Source of the DNA: Acidimangrovimonas pyrenivorans
GTDB lineage: Bacteria; Pseudomonadota; Alphaproteobacteria; Rhodobacterales; Rhodobacteraceae
DNA: 64,000 nt
Direction: 5' to 3'
NCBI RefSeq assembly: GCF_042643245.1
Contig: NZ_JBHRSK010000017.1
Span: 124,001-188,000, forward strand
A model generated the notes under the pieces. It was not told the origin of the DNA. It saw only the letters and a list, made by a program, of their open reading frames with translations, and searched no databases. A program made the position numbers and the translations under genes. Each line of letters opens with the position of its first letter. The stretch's first letter is position 1. Shown piece after piece: positions 1 through 7,259 of this stretch.

Positions 1-352
1 AGGACATTGCGACCTGCAGGACATGCGGTTCCATGCCACGCCCATTGTCAAATACAAGCGCATCAATCGAGTAGGCACCCGGACGACCGGTTTGGTGGAA
101 ATAGACGCGGATTTCGGTGGCACCACCTTGAATCGAGTTGTCCACGTGTTCGCACAGTGCGGAAGTGGTGGTGTTGTATCCAACATCTCGGAGAGAGTTG
201 ATAAAGGTCTGTCCGAGAAAAAGAGGGACTCGCGTACCCTCCTTTAGGACGCGATTCAGGACCGCCTTACCTCCGCGCGGAGCGTGTCCGCCCCATTTCG
301 GTTCAAATGCAAAGTCGTCTTCGGGGTCGATAGCTTCATACTGTTCGTTCAT
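1..352 (-). CDS. GHKL-family (Hsp90/MutL/histidine-kinase-like) ATPase, N-terminal part only
   Basis: The frame opens with ATG at 352-350, preceded by a GGAG ribosome site, and stays open for 117 codons to the window edge. The visible protein has the two signature boxes of the GHKL ATP-binding fold: an N-box, CEHVDNSI, at about residues 65-72, and a G1 box, DNGRGM, at about residues 102-107. These residues bind Mg-ATP in Hsp90, MutL, gyrase B and MORC-type ATPases. The rest of the gene is off the window, so the subfamily cannot be told. Stand-alone GHKL ATPases in mobile islands are often restriction or defence components, but that role is only inferred from the location. Confidence 0.7.
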   Translation of the reverse strand, partial: MNEQYEAIDPEDDFAFEPKWGGHAPRGGKAVLNRVLKEGTRVPLFLGQTFINSLRDVGYNTTTSALCEHVDNSIQGGATEIRVYFHQTGRPGAYSIDALVFDNGRGMEPHVLQVAMS

Positions 353-619
353 TGCTTTTCTCCAGATTGCTGTGGCAATCGCTGTGATTGCCTGGGTGAA
401 GAGGCGCTAAGCGCCTACAACCTTATTGTCGGTCAGCCGCCCCCATGGTTTCAGTCTCCTTCAGAAAATATCTTCATAGCGCCGCCGCCTGCCGCCCTGA
501 TCGACAAACGTCAAGTTGCCGATGGTGCAACGCAAATACTCACTAAGCAGTTGACACTTCGGGCCTTCGGCCCCGCGTATCAACAGCCGTTCGCCGGGGC
601 GCTGCCCCGGACCCCGCGC

Positions 620-780
620 CTTCCGCGGGACCGTTGGGGCGTCGTTCGCCACTCCCCCTCCGGCCACCCCCTGGCGTCTTCCGACGGACCATAGAGGCGC
701 TCGCCACCCCCTCTGGACTTCCCCGGCCGCTTCCGCGGGACCGAGGGGCGTCGCTCTGCGCTCCCCCTCTGGACACCCCC
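620..780. repeat. Two degenerate direct repeats of about 51 bp
   Basis: Copy 1 is at 620-671 and copy 2 at 730-780. Both start CTTCCGCGGGACCG, continue with GGGGCGTCG and end with CTCCCCCTC followed by CACCCCC. A further partial copy of the 3' part lies near 703-717. Function is unknown. They look like decayed tandem GC-rich sequence of the island rather than a CRISPR array, since the unit is degenerate and no regular spacing exists. Confidence 0.55.
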
Positions 781-898
781 TGCGCCCGGGGGAGGGGCCG
801 CTGGGCGCGCCTCCCCCGAACCCCCTCCAGCCTCTTTGCGGCATCTGACCTGACGGCGGGCTGGTGCCCGATGAGCTGCGCAGGAATGGGCCGCCAAT

Positions 899-952
899 GC
901 ATCCGGTTTGCGGTCGCGCGGTCTGGGTGACGCGCGACCGCAAACCGGATGC
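899..952. repeat. Perfect 22-bp inverted repeat with 10-nt loop
   Basis: The left arm at 899-920 is the exact reverse complement of the right arm at 931-952, with the loop GTCTGGGTGA at 921-930. It lies just upstream of the PemK/MazF-like gene (start 1005). No T-run follows, so it is not a standard intrinsic terminator. It could be a protein-binding site, a transfer or replication structure, or a strong RNA hairpin in the leader. Confidence 0.85.
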
Positions 953-1004
953 CCGAGCGGGCCCCGACGGGAGCGTGTCGATGATCCTCAAATGGAGAAC
1001 CCCC

Positions 1005-1547
1005 ATGTTCCACACACCCACCATCGTCCCGGCTCAGGCCGACGCCCCCTGGTCCGAGACCGTCCGCTCCGGCGACATCGTCGCCTTCCGCTTCCCGGCG
1101 AACGAGGGCACGACCGGCCACGAGCCGAAGGTCCGCCCCTGCCTCGTCCTTGCGACCGCGACGATCGCCGGTCAGCGCTGGCTGACAATCGCCTACGGCA
1201 CCTCGGTCACCGAGAAGGCTCGCAAGGGCTACGCCATCCCGCTCGGCAATCGCGACGCCATCGCTGCCGGCCTCGATCGTGCCACGGCCTTTCGTGGCGA
1301 TCGCGTCGTCATCGTCCGCCCCAACAACGGTGGCTTCGCGGTCAGCCCGACGTTTCGCACGCCGGTCCTCGGCCGGCTGACCGGCCGTCCGCTCGAGCGG
1401 ATGCGGGCCGTCCAGGCCCGTCTGCAAGCCGAGGCGGACATGGCCGCCGAGCGCCGCGTCGAACGGCGCCGCGCGCGTGTCGACGAGCGCAAGTCGCTGA
1501 TCAGGGCGCGGGCCCGGGCGGCAGCGCGGGCGGTCATCACCGGCTGA
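1005..1547 (+). CDS. PemK/MazF-like domain protein
   Basis: A 180-residue protein. The N-terminal half carries GDIVAFRF at about residues 24-31 and the segment VRPCLVLA at about residues 46-53, which resemble the opening strands of the PemK/MazF endoribonuclease toxin fold. The last 60 residues are Arg/Ala-rich and probably helical, an extension that classic MazF toxins (about 110 residues) lack. The start at 1005 is chosen because GGAG lies 8-11 bases upstream; an ATG at 981 is possible. No antitoxin gene is adjacent upstream; the next gene downstream is an unknown. Toxin activity is therefore unproven. Confidence 0.5.
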   Translation: MFHTPTIVPAQADAPWSETVRSGDIVAFRFPANEGTTGHEPKVRPCLVLATATIAGQRWLTIAYGTSVTEKARKGYAIPLGNRDAIAAGLDRATAFRGDRVVIVRPNNGGFAVSPTFRTPVLGRLTGRPLERMRAVQARLQAEADMAAERRVERRRARVDERKSLIRARARAAARAVITG

Positions 1548-1616
1548 AGACGCTGGACCTTGCGGCAGCGTCCTCTGCCGGCGCTGCCGCCCTTAACCGA
1601 TCCAAAGGAGATCCTC

Positions 1617-2033
1617 ATGACCAACACCTACTTTCCGACCACCTTCCCCGTGAACAACACCCACCGGGTCCTGCTGTTCTCGCCCGACCAGAAGGTGCCC
1701 GACTACAAGCGCATCCCGGACCTCGGGGCCGATGCCCTCGCGGCCTTGCGCGCGGCGCTGCGCCTGATCCCCGAGATGTCGCCTGGCCTGGCGCGCGATC
1801 TCTCCGACGAGATTGTCGCACTGCAGGCTCGGCTCGACCGGCGCGAGAGCTTCAACGCGGAAGCCCTGGCCGAGATGAACCACTGCAGCGACCGTCTGAA
1901 GCACCTCGAGCGGGACGAGGCGGCCGACGCCTTCGCCGGCCATCTCTCGGATGCCCTGACGCATGCCACCCGCGCGGCGGACCTGATCGCTGCGCATCGC
2001 GAGTTCACCCAGCTGCGTTGGCACTATACGTAA
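1617..2033 (+). CDS. Hypothetical helical protein in serine-recombinase module
   Basis: A 138-residue protein that I do not recognise. It starts at an ATG with an excellent AAAGGAGAT ribosome site. After about 30 residues the sequence becomes Ala/Leu/Glu/Arg-rich and strongly helical, with heptad-like spacing at about residues 45-125. It lies 69 bases downstream of the PemK/MazF-like gene in the same direction, so both may be on one transcript with the recombinase module. No catalytic motif is visible. Confidence 0.6.
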   Translation: MTNTYFPTTFPVNNTHRVLLFSPDQKVPDYKRIPDLGADALAALRAALRLIPEMSPGLARDLSDEIVALQARLDRRESFNAEALAEMNHCSDRLKHLERDEAADAFAGHLSDALTHATRAADLIAAHREFTQLRWHYT

Positions 2034-2252
2034 GGCCCCCCGATGCCGGGCCGCGGTTTCCAGGGTGGAACCGCGGCCCACCTTCGGAGCCATACGAAGA
2101 GGCGGGGTTTGATTAGGGGAAGGGCGTTTCTTTCCTGATTTCTCAATGCATTACCTCCATTGCGGCAAGAACTTGCAGGATTTTTCCTTCTGAAGTTCTG
2201 GGAGGCCTCGATCTTTCTGCGTTCCAGAAACCCCGGACCGCGAGGACAGAAC

Positions 2253-2420
2253 ATGCAGGCCCCCACCACGCTCACCACCGCCAACGACAACCCCGGCGGC
2301 GCCACCCAGATCGACACTGCGCTGATCGGCCTTGTCCGGCTCCTTGCCCGGGCCGAGTTGCGTCGCGCCGCCAACACCAACGCCGCCCCGGGTGCCGACA
2401 CCAAGGAAGCCAGCCAATGA
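2253..2420 (+). CDS. Small protein coupled to the serine recombinase
   Basis: A 55-residue frame. Its stop overlaps the recombinase start (ATGA at 2417-2420), which implies translational coupling. The protein is rich in Thr, Asn and Ala, with one short hydrophobic helix (IDTALIGLVRLLARAEL). Function is unknown. An excision-directionality role would fit the position but nothing in the sequence shows it. The start is uncertain: upstream in-frame sequence from 2160 stays open, and no strong Shine-Dalgarno precedes 2253. Confidence 0.45.
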   Translation: MQAPTTLTTANDNPGGATQIDTALIGLVRLLARAELRRAANTNAAPGADTKEASQ

Positions 2421-4069
2421 CCCTCCGCGCCGCGATCTATGCCCGCTACAGCAGCGAGCTGCAGAAGCCGACGTCCATCGACGACCAGATCGCGATGGCC
2501 GAGAAGCATTGCGAGTCCAAGGGCTGGACCGTCGTCGCCAGGCATTTCGATGCCGAGATGACCGGCAGGAATGCCCGCCGCCCCGGCTTCCAGGCGCTCC
2601 TCGAGGATGTTCGTGCGGGCCGCCTCGACGTGATCGTCATCGAGTCGATCAGCCGGATGAGCCGGCGCGTGACCGACAGTCTCACCACCTTCGAACGGCT
2701 CGAGTTCAGCAAGGTAACCCTCGTCTCGCTCTCCGAGGGAGTGCAGACCCAACTCTCGGTGATGATGCTGGGCTTCGCCGCGCAGACGCAGAGCGAGGCA
2801 ACAGCGGCCCAGACCGAGCGCGGTCGCCGTTCCGTGCTCAAGAAGCAGCATCGGCTCCACAGCCTCGCCTACGGCTATAGCCGCAAGTATGTCGAGACCG
2901 GCATCAATCGCGAGATCGACCCGGAAGAAGCGGCGATCGTGCGCCGCATCTTTGAGGAGACCGCCGAGGGCCATGCCAGCGAGGCGATCGCGGCCGGTCT
3001 CAACCGCGACGGCATCCCGTCGCCGACCGGCGGCAGCTGGGGCGGCTCCACCATTCGCGGCAACGTCACCCGCGGCGAGGGCATCCTGCGTAACACGCTC
3101 TACATCGGGAAGGCACGCTACGGCGCCACCCATCGCGAGAACGACCCGGAGACCGGCGCCAAGCATGTCTCGACGACGCCGGAGAAGATCCTCGAGGTCG
3201 AGATCCCGGAACTGCGGATCATCCCGCAGGAGCTCTGGGATGCGGCACAGGCGCAGCTCGACCGAAGCGCGAAGAAGGTCCATGCGGCCGGCAATCCCCG
3301 CGCTGCCCACCGCAACCTCTATTTGCTCTCCGGTCTGCTCGTCTGCGGCTGCTGCGGCGAGCCCTACGTCATCCGCGCCCAGAACCGCTACGGCTGCAAG
3401 AACTTCCGCAAGGGGATCTGCCGGGACAGCAAAGGCATCCGCCGGGATCGGATCGAGGCCCGCGTCTTCAACCGTCTCCGCCACGCATTCCTGACGCCGG
3501 AGCTGACCGAGAGCTTCGAGGCCGCGATCCGCGCCGAGCGCAAGAAGATGCGGCCAACCGAGCGCGACCAGACCCTCAAGGCCCTGCGACGCCATCGCGG
3601 GGACCTCAGCCGCAAACTCGACAACAACTTCAAGGCCATCGAGGAGGGCGCCCCGTTCAAGCGGCTCCAGCCGCGCATCGAAGCCCTGGAGGCCGAGATC
3701 GAGGCCCTGGAGGCCCGGATCTCCGAGACCCTGGCGGCACAGCAGGCAGCCGCGGCACCGCCTCCAGATCCCGTCATCGCCTACGCCGAGGTGCTCCGAC
3801 GACTTGAGGACCTCCTTGGCCACCCGGACTTCGTCGATCAGGCCCATCAGCATCTGGCCGCCCTGATCCAGCGGATCGAGCTCAGGCCGGACGACACAGC
3901 TCAAGACGGCGTCGCTGCCGAGATCCACTGGGGTCTCGGCAGTTTGCTTTCGGCAGGAGGCTATGCTTCACACTGGGCCAATCGCTTCGCGACAAACCCG
4001 CAACTGACAGCCAGGTCCGGGGCAGCGCCCCGGCCGGTTGCCGTTGTGCGCATCGCCCCGGCGCCCTAG
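2417..4069 (+). CDS. Large serine recombinase (site-specific integrase/resolvase family)
   Basis: A 550-residue site-specific recombinase. The N-terminal resolvase domain (about residues 1-145) opens with AAIYARYSSELQ, containing the nucleophilic serine, and has the conserved arginine motif ESISRMSRR. A recombinase domain follows at about residues 160-290, then a zinc-ribbon at about residues 310-340 with cysteines in LVCGCCGEP and YGCKNFRKGIC, then a coiled coil at about residues 370-445. This layout matches phage and ICE integrases that do not need high-energy cofactors. The final 20 residues are Pro/Ala/Arg-rich and may be encoded by chromosomal sequence past the attachment site. It overlaps the preceding small gene by 4 bases. 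Confidence 0.92.
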   Translation: MTLRAAIYARYSSELQKPTSIDDQIAMAEKHCESKGWTVVARHFDAEMTGRNARRPGFQALLEDVRAGRLDVIVIESISRMSRRVTDSLTTFERLEFSKVTLVSLSEGVQTQLSVMMLGFAAQTQSEATAAQTERGRRSVLKKQHRLHSLAYGYSRKYVETGINREIDPEEAAIVRRIFEETAEGHASEAIAAGLNRDGIPSPTGGSWGGSTIRGNVTRGEGILRNTLYIGKARYGATHRENDPETGAKHVSTTPEKILEVEIPELRIIPQELWDAAQAQLDRSAKKVHAAGNPRAAHRNLYLLSGLLVCGCCGEPYVIRAQNRYGCKNFRKGICRDSKGIRRDRIEARVFNRLRHAFLTPELTESFEAAIRAERKKMRPTERDQTLKALRRHRGDLSRKLDNNFKAIEEGAPFKRLQPRIEALEAEIEALEARISETLAAQQAAAAPPPDPVIAYAEVLRRLEDLLGHPDFVDQAHQHLAALIQRIELRPDDTAQDGVAAEIHWGLGSLLSAGGYASHWANRFATNPQLTARSGAAPRPVAVVRIAPAP

Positions 4070-4099
4070 AACCGGAAGGGAAGGACAGGAGGGCCTCTG

Positions 4100-5299
4100 A
4101 TGTTGACGGGCAAGCGTATTCTTCTGATCGTCGGCGGCGGCATCGCCGCCTACAAGGCGCTCGACCTGATCCGCCGGCTGCGCGAGCGCGGCGCGGCGGT
4201 GGTGCCGGTGCTGACCCGGGCGGGGACGGAGTTCGTCACCCCGCTGTCGCTGTCGGCGCTGGCCGGTCACAAGGTCTACACCGAGCTCTTCGACCTGACC
4301 GAGGAGGCCGAGATGGGCCATATCCAGCTCTCCCGCGCCGCCGACCTGGTGGTGGTGGCGCCGGCGACGGCGGACCTGATGGCCAAGATGGCCGGCGGCC
4401 ATGCCGACGATCTCGCCTCGACCCTGCTGATGGCGACCGACAAGCGGGTGCTGATCGCGCCGGCGATGAACCTGCGCATGTGGCAGCACCCGGCGACGCA
4501 GCGCAACCTGGCGACATTGCGGGGCGACGGCGTGCTGGTGGTCGGCCCCAATGACGGCGACATGGCCTGCGGCGAATACGGTCCCGGCCGGATGGCCGAA
4601 CCGCTGGAGATCGTCGCGGCGATCGAGGCGGCGCTGGGCACGGGGCCGCTCAAGGGCCGGCATGTGGTGGTGACATCGGGCCCGACCCATGAGCCGATCG
4701 ACCCGGTGCGCTACATCGCCAACCGGTCCTCGGGCGCGCAGGGCGCGGCGATTGCCGCCGCGCTGGCGGCGCTGGGGGCTGACGTGACCTTCGTTTCCGG
4801 TCCGGCAACGGTGCCGCCGCCCGAGGGCGTGCGGGTGGTGCAGGTCGAGACCGCGCGCGAGATGCTGGCGGCGGTCGAGGCGGCGCTGCCCGCCGATGCT
4901 GCCGTCTTCGCCGCCGCCGTCGCCGACTGGCGCGTCGCCAATGCTGCGGAGCGCAAGATGAAGAAGGATGGCTCGGGCAAGGCCCCGGCGCTGGATTTCG
5001 CCGAGAACCCGGACATCCTGGCGACTGTTTCGAAAATGGAAACGGGGCGGCCGGAACTTGTGATCGGTTTCGCGGCCGAGACCGATGACGTGGTCGCGAA
5101 CGCGACCGCCAAGCGGGCGCGCAAGGGGTGCGACTGGATCGTCGCCAACGATGTCAGCGCCGGCACCGGGATCATGGGCGGGGCCGAGAACGCGGTCACG
5201 GTGATTACGGCCGAGGGCTCGGAAAGCTGGCCACGCATGGGCAAGGACGAGGTCGCCCGCTGGCTGGCGGCGCGGATCGCCAAGGCGCTGGTGGAGTAG
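4100..5299 (+). CDS. coaBC: Bifunctional phosphopantothenoylcysteine decarboxylase/phosphopantothenate-cysteine ligase
   Basis: A 399-residue enzyme for two consecutive steps of coenzyme A synthesis in the cytoplasm. CoaC, about residues 1-185, is the FMN-dependent decarboxylase, with the active-site His in MGHIQLSRA, the Asn in PAMNLRMW and the Cys in DMACGEYGPGRM. CoaB, about residues 190-399, is the CTP-dependent ligase, starting VVVTSGPTHEPIDPVRYI and including the KMKK segment. The length is normal. An AGGAGGG ribosome site precedes the ATG. dut and a moeB-type gene follow in the same direction, the usual Rhodobacteraceae order. The upstream neighbour is the island recombinase, only 30 bases away, so the native promoter may have been displaced. 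Confidence 0.97.
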   Translation: MLTGKRILLIVGGGIAAYKALDLIRRLRERGAAVVPVLTRAGTEFVTPLSLSALAGHKVYTELFDLTEEAEMGHIQLSRAADLVVVAPATADLMAKMAGGHADDLASTLLMATDKRVLIAPAMNLRMWQHPATQRNLATLRGDGVLVVGPNDGDMACGEYGPGRMAEPLEIVAAIEAALGTGPLKGRHVVVTSGPTHEPIDPVRYIANRSSGAQGAAIAAALAALGADVTFVSGPATVPPPEGVRVVQVETAREMLAAVEAALPADAAVFAAAVADWRVANAAERKMKKDGSGKAPALDFAENPDILATVSKMETGRPELVIGFAAETDDVVANATAKRARKGCDWIVANDVSAGTGIMGGAENAVTVITAEGSESWPRMGKDEVARWLAARIAKALVE

Positions 5300-5336
5300 G
5301 GGCCTTTGCCCGGATGTCGGGAATGCGGCGAGGGCG

Positions 5337-5373
5337 CGCCGCCTTCGGCGAGGATATTTGGATGAAGATGAAA
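5337..5373 (+). repeat. Dispersed GGATATTT-type repeat, copy 1
   Basis: Between coaBC and dut. A short GC-rich palindromic arm (GCGCCGCCTTCGGCG) is followed by AGGATATTT and a purine-rich tail (GATGAAGATGAAA). The same architecture recurs at 18139, 27119 and 29173. The tail runs straight into the dut ribosome-binding site. Confidence 0.6.
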
Positions 5374-5387
5374 GCAGGAGCCTTCGC

Positions 5388-5858
5388 ATGACGGTGCCGG
5401 TCGTTCAGGTGGTATGGGAGGATTGGGCCGACCGCGCCATCGCGCTGCCGTCCTATGAGACGGCGGGGGCGGCCGGGGCCGACATCCGCGCCAACCTGAA
5501 GCCCGAGGACCGGGCGGCGGGGCTGGTGCTGGCGCCGATGGCGCGGGCGCTGGTGCCAACCGGGCTGCGGGTCGAGATCCCGCCCGGCTTCGAGATGCAG
5601 ATCCGGCCGCGCTCGGGCCTGGCGCTGAAGCATGGCATCGGCCTGGTCAACGCGCCGGGCACGATCGACAGCGACTATCGCGGCCCGCTGGGCGTGCTGC
5701 TGGTCAACCTGGGCGCCGAGCCTTTCACCGTGCATCATGGCGACCGCATCGCCCAGATGGTCGTCGCCCCGGTGGTGCAGGCGCGGCTCGAGCCGGTGGC
5801 GGCGCTGGGCGAGACCGCGCGCGGCGCTGGCGGCTTCGGCTCGACCGGGCGGCGCTGA
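5388..5858 (+). CDS. dut: Deoxyuridine 5'-triphosphate nucleotidohydrolase (dUTPase)
   Basis: A 156-residue trimeric dUTPase that hydrolyses dUTP to dUMP and PPi, keeping uracil out of DNA and feeding thymidylate synthesis. Conserved motifs appear in order: AGADIRAN, RPRSGLALKHGI, GTIDSDYRGPLGV, GDRIAQMVV and, at the C-terminus, the glycine-rich P-loop-like GAGGFGSTG that closes over the nucleotide. The start at 5388 follows GCAGGAG; an upstream in-frame ATG at 5358 lies inside the repeat tail and is not favoured. It shares the TGATG overlap with the next gene, so the two are translationally coupled. Confidence 0.96.
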   Translation: MTVPVVQVVWEDWADRAIALPSYETAGAAGADIRANLKPEDRAAGLVLAPMARALVPTGLRVEIPPGFEMQIRPRSGLALKHGIGLVNAPGTIDSDYRGPLGVLLVNLGAEPFTVHHGDRIAQMVVAPVVQARLEPVAALGETARGAGGFGSTGRR

Positions 5859-6931
5859 TGGGGCTGGTTCTTGCGCTGGCGGCCGGGCTCTGGGCGCTGG
5901 GCTGGCTGTTCAAGGCGCCAGTGTGGGCGCGGGTGGGGATGGTCGGGCTGCTGCTGGCCGGGGTGATCCTGGCCCAGCTGGGGCTGCCCGACGGCCACCC
6001 GTTCCGCGCCGCCACCGGCGGCAATGCCCAGAACTGGGTGCTGCTGATCGGCGCGGCGGCGCTGGTGCTGGGCTACCGCGCGCTGCTGGGGCGGCTGCGG
6101 ATGCGGGCGGCGGCGCGGGTGATCCCGACGCAAGCGAAGGAGAGGACGATGGCAGACAGGCCCGCGGGGACGTTTGGGAGCGAGGAACTCGAACGCTATG
6201 CCCGCCACATCATGCTGCGCGAGATCGGCGGGCCGGGGCAGAAGGCGCTCAAGAACGCCCGCGTGCTGGTGATCGGCGCCGGCGGGCTGGGCTCGCCCGC
6301 GCTGCTCTACCTCGCGGCGGCGGGGGTGGGGACGATCGGCGTCGTCGACGACGACGTGGTCGACAATTCCAACCTCCAGCGCCAGGTGATCCACGCCCAT
6401 GAGCGGATCGGGACACCCAAGGTCGCCTCGGCCGAGCAGGCGATGCGGGCGCTCAACCCGCATATCGAGGTCGAGGCGCATCAGCTGCGGCTGGAGGCGG
6501 CGAATGCCGAGGCGCTGTTCGCTGGCTACGACCTCGTGCTTGACGGCTCGGACAATTTCGACACCCGCTATCTGACCAACAGGACGGCGGCCAAGCTGGG
6601 CATTCCGCTGATCGCGGCGGCGATCACGCAATGGGAAGGGCAGATATCGCTCTACGATCCGGCCCATGGCACGCCCTGTTACGAATGCATCTTCCCGGCC
6701 CGGCCGGCACCGGGGCTGGTGCCGAGCTGCGCCGAGGCCGGCGTGGTGGCGCCGCTGCCCGGCGTTATCGGCGCGATGATGGCGCTGGAGGCGGTCAAGC
6801 ATATCACCGGGGCCGGCCAGACGCTGAAGGGCGAGATGCTGGTCTATGACGGGCTGTGGAGCGAGACCCGGAAATTCACCCTGGAGAAGCGGGCGGATTG
6901 CCCGGTCTGCGGCGGGATGGGACAAGGGTAG
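5858..6931 (+). CDS. moeB: MoeB/ThiF-family adenylyltransferase with N-terminal membrane segments
   Basis: A 357-residue E1-like enzyme that adenylates the C-terminal Gly-Gly of a sulfur-carrier protein (MoaD or ThiS) for molybdopterin or thiamin synthesis. The catalytic part, from about residue 98, has the nucleotide-binding GAGGLGSP at about 140-147, the DLVLDGSDNFDTRYL segment and zinc-binding pairs CYEC and CPVC. The first 80 residues form two hydrophobic segments (about 1-40 and 60-77), so the long form would be membrane-anchored. An internal ATG at 6149 has an AAGGAGAGG site of its own and would give a soluble, normal-length MoeB. The gene overlaps dut by one base. MoeB versus ThiF cannot be settled here; molybdenum-dependent Xdh elsewhere in the window slightly favours MoeB. 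Confidence 0.85.
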   Translation: MGLVLALAAGLWALGWLFKAPVWARVGMVGLLLAGVILAQLGLPDGHPFRAATGGNAQNWVLLIGAAALVLGYRALLGRLRMRAAARVIPTQAKERTMADRPAGTFGSEELERYARHIMLREIGGPGQKALKNARVLVIGAGGLGSPALLYLAAAGVGTIGVVDDDVVDNSNLQRQVIHAHERIGTPKVASAEQAMRALNPHIEVEAHQLRLEAANAEALFAGYDLVLDGSDNFDTRYLTNRTAAKLGIPLIAAAITQWEGQISLYDPAHGTPCYECIFPARPAPGLVPSCAEAGVVAPLPGVIGAMMALEAVKHITGAGQTLKGEMLVYDGLWSETRKFTLEKRADCPVCGGMGQG

Positions 6932-7259
6932 GGGCGACCGCCCGCTCTGCTGATGCCATGATTGCCGTGCTGGCGTTGGGCCAGCCCGTTTGCGCGGCGT
7001 CAAGGCCAACGGCCACCGCGCAAGCGCCGGACCGTGCCGGCGGTCTGGCGCTCTGGTGAAACTGGCGCAACGCTCGTATAGGCGTCCGGACGCGGCAGCG
7101 ATAGAGCGCCCCGCTCGTCTGTCGCGGCGCCAGCCCACGGTCCGGCGCTTGCGCGACTTGCTCTGGGCCCCCAACCGCGCACATCTTCGCGCGGCCGCTT
7201 TCGCCGCACTGGACCTTCGCCGCGCCCGCGCCTAGCAATGAAGGCAAAGGAGAGCGCCC
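6932..7259. other. Intergenic region with REP-like repeats
   Basis: No gene is seen. The region holds one decayed copy (6991-7053) and one half copy (7136-7155) of a palindromic repeat whose intact copy lies on the other side of the peptidase gene at 9449-9514. An AAGGAGAG ribosome site for the peptidase closes the region. Confidence 0.6.
6991..7053 (-). repeat. REP-like repeat, copy A (decayed arm)
   Basis: Read on the minus strand, 44 bases from CGGTCCGGCGCTTGCGCGG onward match the copy at 9471-9514 at 39 of 44 positions. The other arm of the hairpin (7041-7053) is degenerate. The two copies are in inverted orientation around the peptidase gene. A further 18-20 base half copy lies at 7136-7155 on the plus strand. 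Confidence 0.7.

Larger units (their letters stand above)
353..1004. other. Gene-poor, GC-rich stretch with repeats
   Basis: No convincing gene is seen on either strand. The stretch holds a 7-bp palindrome AGGCGCT-A-AGCGCCT at 402-416, a degenerate direct repeat at 620-780 and a perfect 22-bp inverted repeat at 899-952. The long frames here have the low-complexity composition typical of chance frames in GC-rich DNA. Confidence 0.6.
1..4069. mobile_element. Right part of an integrated island ending in a large serine recombinase (left end outside window)
   Basis: This stretch holds no recognisable housekeeping gene. It contains an ATPase fragment, GC-rich repeats, a PemK/MazF-like gene, two small unknowns and a site-specific serine recombinase whose stop lies only 30 bases before coaBC. 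Large serine recombinases usually sit at the very end of the element they mobilise, so the chromosome junction is inferred near 4000-4070. In many Rhodobacteraceae ubiB precedes coaBC (from memory); no intact ubiB is visible, which fits an insertion at that point. No att repeat could be confirmed because the other end lies outside the window. Confidence 0.45.

Noticed and set aside
620..780. Possible CRISPR array in the left island
   Set aside because: Only two degenerate copies of about 51 bp with a 58-bp interval and one partial piece; no constant repeat length.
4000..4100. A tRNA gene or tmRNA as attachment site for the serine recombinase
   Set aside because: No cloverleaf or T-loop sequence is visible near the junction.
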